In this document: one piece after another, positions 63,711-63,938 of the stretch
Numbering within the stretch: position 1 is the first letter of the stretch
Layout: the number at the start of each line of letters is the position of its first letter
Notes under the pieces: model-generated
What the model was told of the DNA's origin: nothing
The model's database searches: none
The model's input: only the letters and a program-made list of their open reading frames with translations
Source: Chloroflexota bacterium
Lineage (GTDB): Bacteria; Chloroflexota; Anaerolineae; Aggregatilineales; Phototrophicaceae
DNA: 63,938 nucleotides
Assembly (NCBI GenBank): GCA_026706395.1
Contig: JAPOYU010000013.1
Span: forward strand, 1-63,938
Reading direction: 5' to 3'
Program-made: the position numbers and the translations under genes

Positions 63711-63938
63711 ATGCCAACCAACTACAGCCTCGACCAACACGATGACGACTTCCACCTCGTCAAAGAACAACTCAAGATCCCGACCAAAACACCCTCCCTG
63801 CCCACGCATCCCAACCCCGCTATCAGCGCTCCCCTTCCCTGATTTATCGGGGAAGGGGCCGGGGGATGGGGTAGAAAAAAAAGGACCACCCTGCTCAGCG
63901 ACGCCAAAAAACTGGAGGAAAACCATGTACATGTATTC
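63711..63938 (+). pseudogene. ORF split by a palindromic repeat, running off the right edge
   Basis: From ATG 63711 (GGA 9 nt upstream) the frame reads MPTNYSLDQHDDDFHLVKEQ and on for 43 codons, ending at TGA 63840 inside repeat copy 4. Past the repeat the same frame resumes as LLSDAKKLEENHVHV to the window end. GACCA occurs at 63782-63786 and again at 63884-63888; removing the 102 bp between matching points restores an open frame. The repeat may thus have inserted with a 5-bp duplication. An ATG at 63924 behind GGAGG is an alternative gene start. No family is recognised. Confidence 0.45.
63828..63884. repeat. GC-rich palindromic dispersed repeat, copy 4
   Basis: GCTCCCCTTCCC and GGGGAAGGGG arms, then CCGGGGGATGGGGTAGAAAA. 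It is almost the same as copy 1 at the other end of the window and lies inside the interrupted ORF. Confidence 0.8.

Noticed and set aside
63603..63932. 109-aa minus-strand ORF at the right edge
   Set aside because: Much of it is the translated palindromic repeat, and the plus-strand frame has better codon character.

Overview
The window is about 64 kb of GC-rich, gene-dense chromosomal DNA from a bacterium. I infer a Chloroflexota member, probably Anaerolineae-like. The reasons are the mix of secreted beta-helix and SH3 proteins, a TIR/WD40-type protein, Aap-type amino-acid transport genes with oversized permeases, and promoters that look sigma70-like with extended -10 elements. This placement rests on gene character only, because there is no rRNA here to test it. 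One tRNA (Ala, GGC) is present. I see no CRISPR array, prophage or recognisable transposase.

Layout. 1-13.5 kb: a clipped SDR gene, moaA, a threonine synthase-like enzyme, a Nal1-type protease, an FG-GAP secreted protein, an SPFH/band-7 protein, a nitrilase, an OmpR-type regulator with an altered receiver, a Nudix hydrolase, a DtxR regulator, a DnaJ-like chaperone and an HtrA lipoprotein protease. 14.1-16.2 kb: a less GC-rich cassette with a divergent XRE regulator and three small genes, two of them membrane proteins and one DUF697-like. 16.5-31.7 kb: a DnaQ-type exonuclease, a secreted beta-helix protein, an SDR, a GNAT, a 5'-nucleotidase, a TIR-TM-beta-propeller protein translationally coupled to a GT4 glycosyltransferase, Sua5, and asparaginyl-tRNA synthetase. 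31.7-40 kb: radA, then an island of three membrane-anchored SGNH hydrolase paralogues interleaved with two DUF3179 paralogues. 40-48.2 kb: a complete polar amino-acid ABC transporter with one ATPase, two permeases (one of 1132 aa) and two binding proteins. 48.4-51.7 kb: a SelW-type selenoprotein with an in-frame UGA, then three tandem secreted paralogues. 51.8-63.5 kb: leuS, a membrane dipeptidase, tRNA-Ala, small membrane proteins, an epimerase-like protein, a HAD hydrolase coupled to a kinase-like protein with a degenerate P-loop, and a double-length UxaA-type dehydratase. The right edge has a LexA-box-like site and an ORF interrupted by a dispersed repeat.

The most notable items are the UGA-containing selenoprotein with a plausible bacterial SECIS hairpin, and a four-cysteine secreted domain shared by four proteins next to SH3 modules. 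Also of note are the XRE cassette with repeated operator-like sites, the giant ABC permease, and a family of short GC-rich palindromic repeats, one copy of which appears to split a reading frame.

Many entries use a start codon downstream of the longest possible ORF, where a ribosome binding site, signal peptide or neighbouring terminator favours it. The reason is given in each entry.
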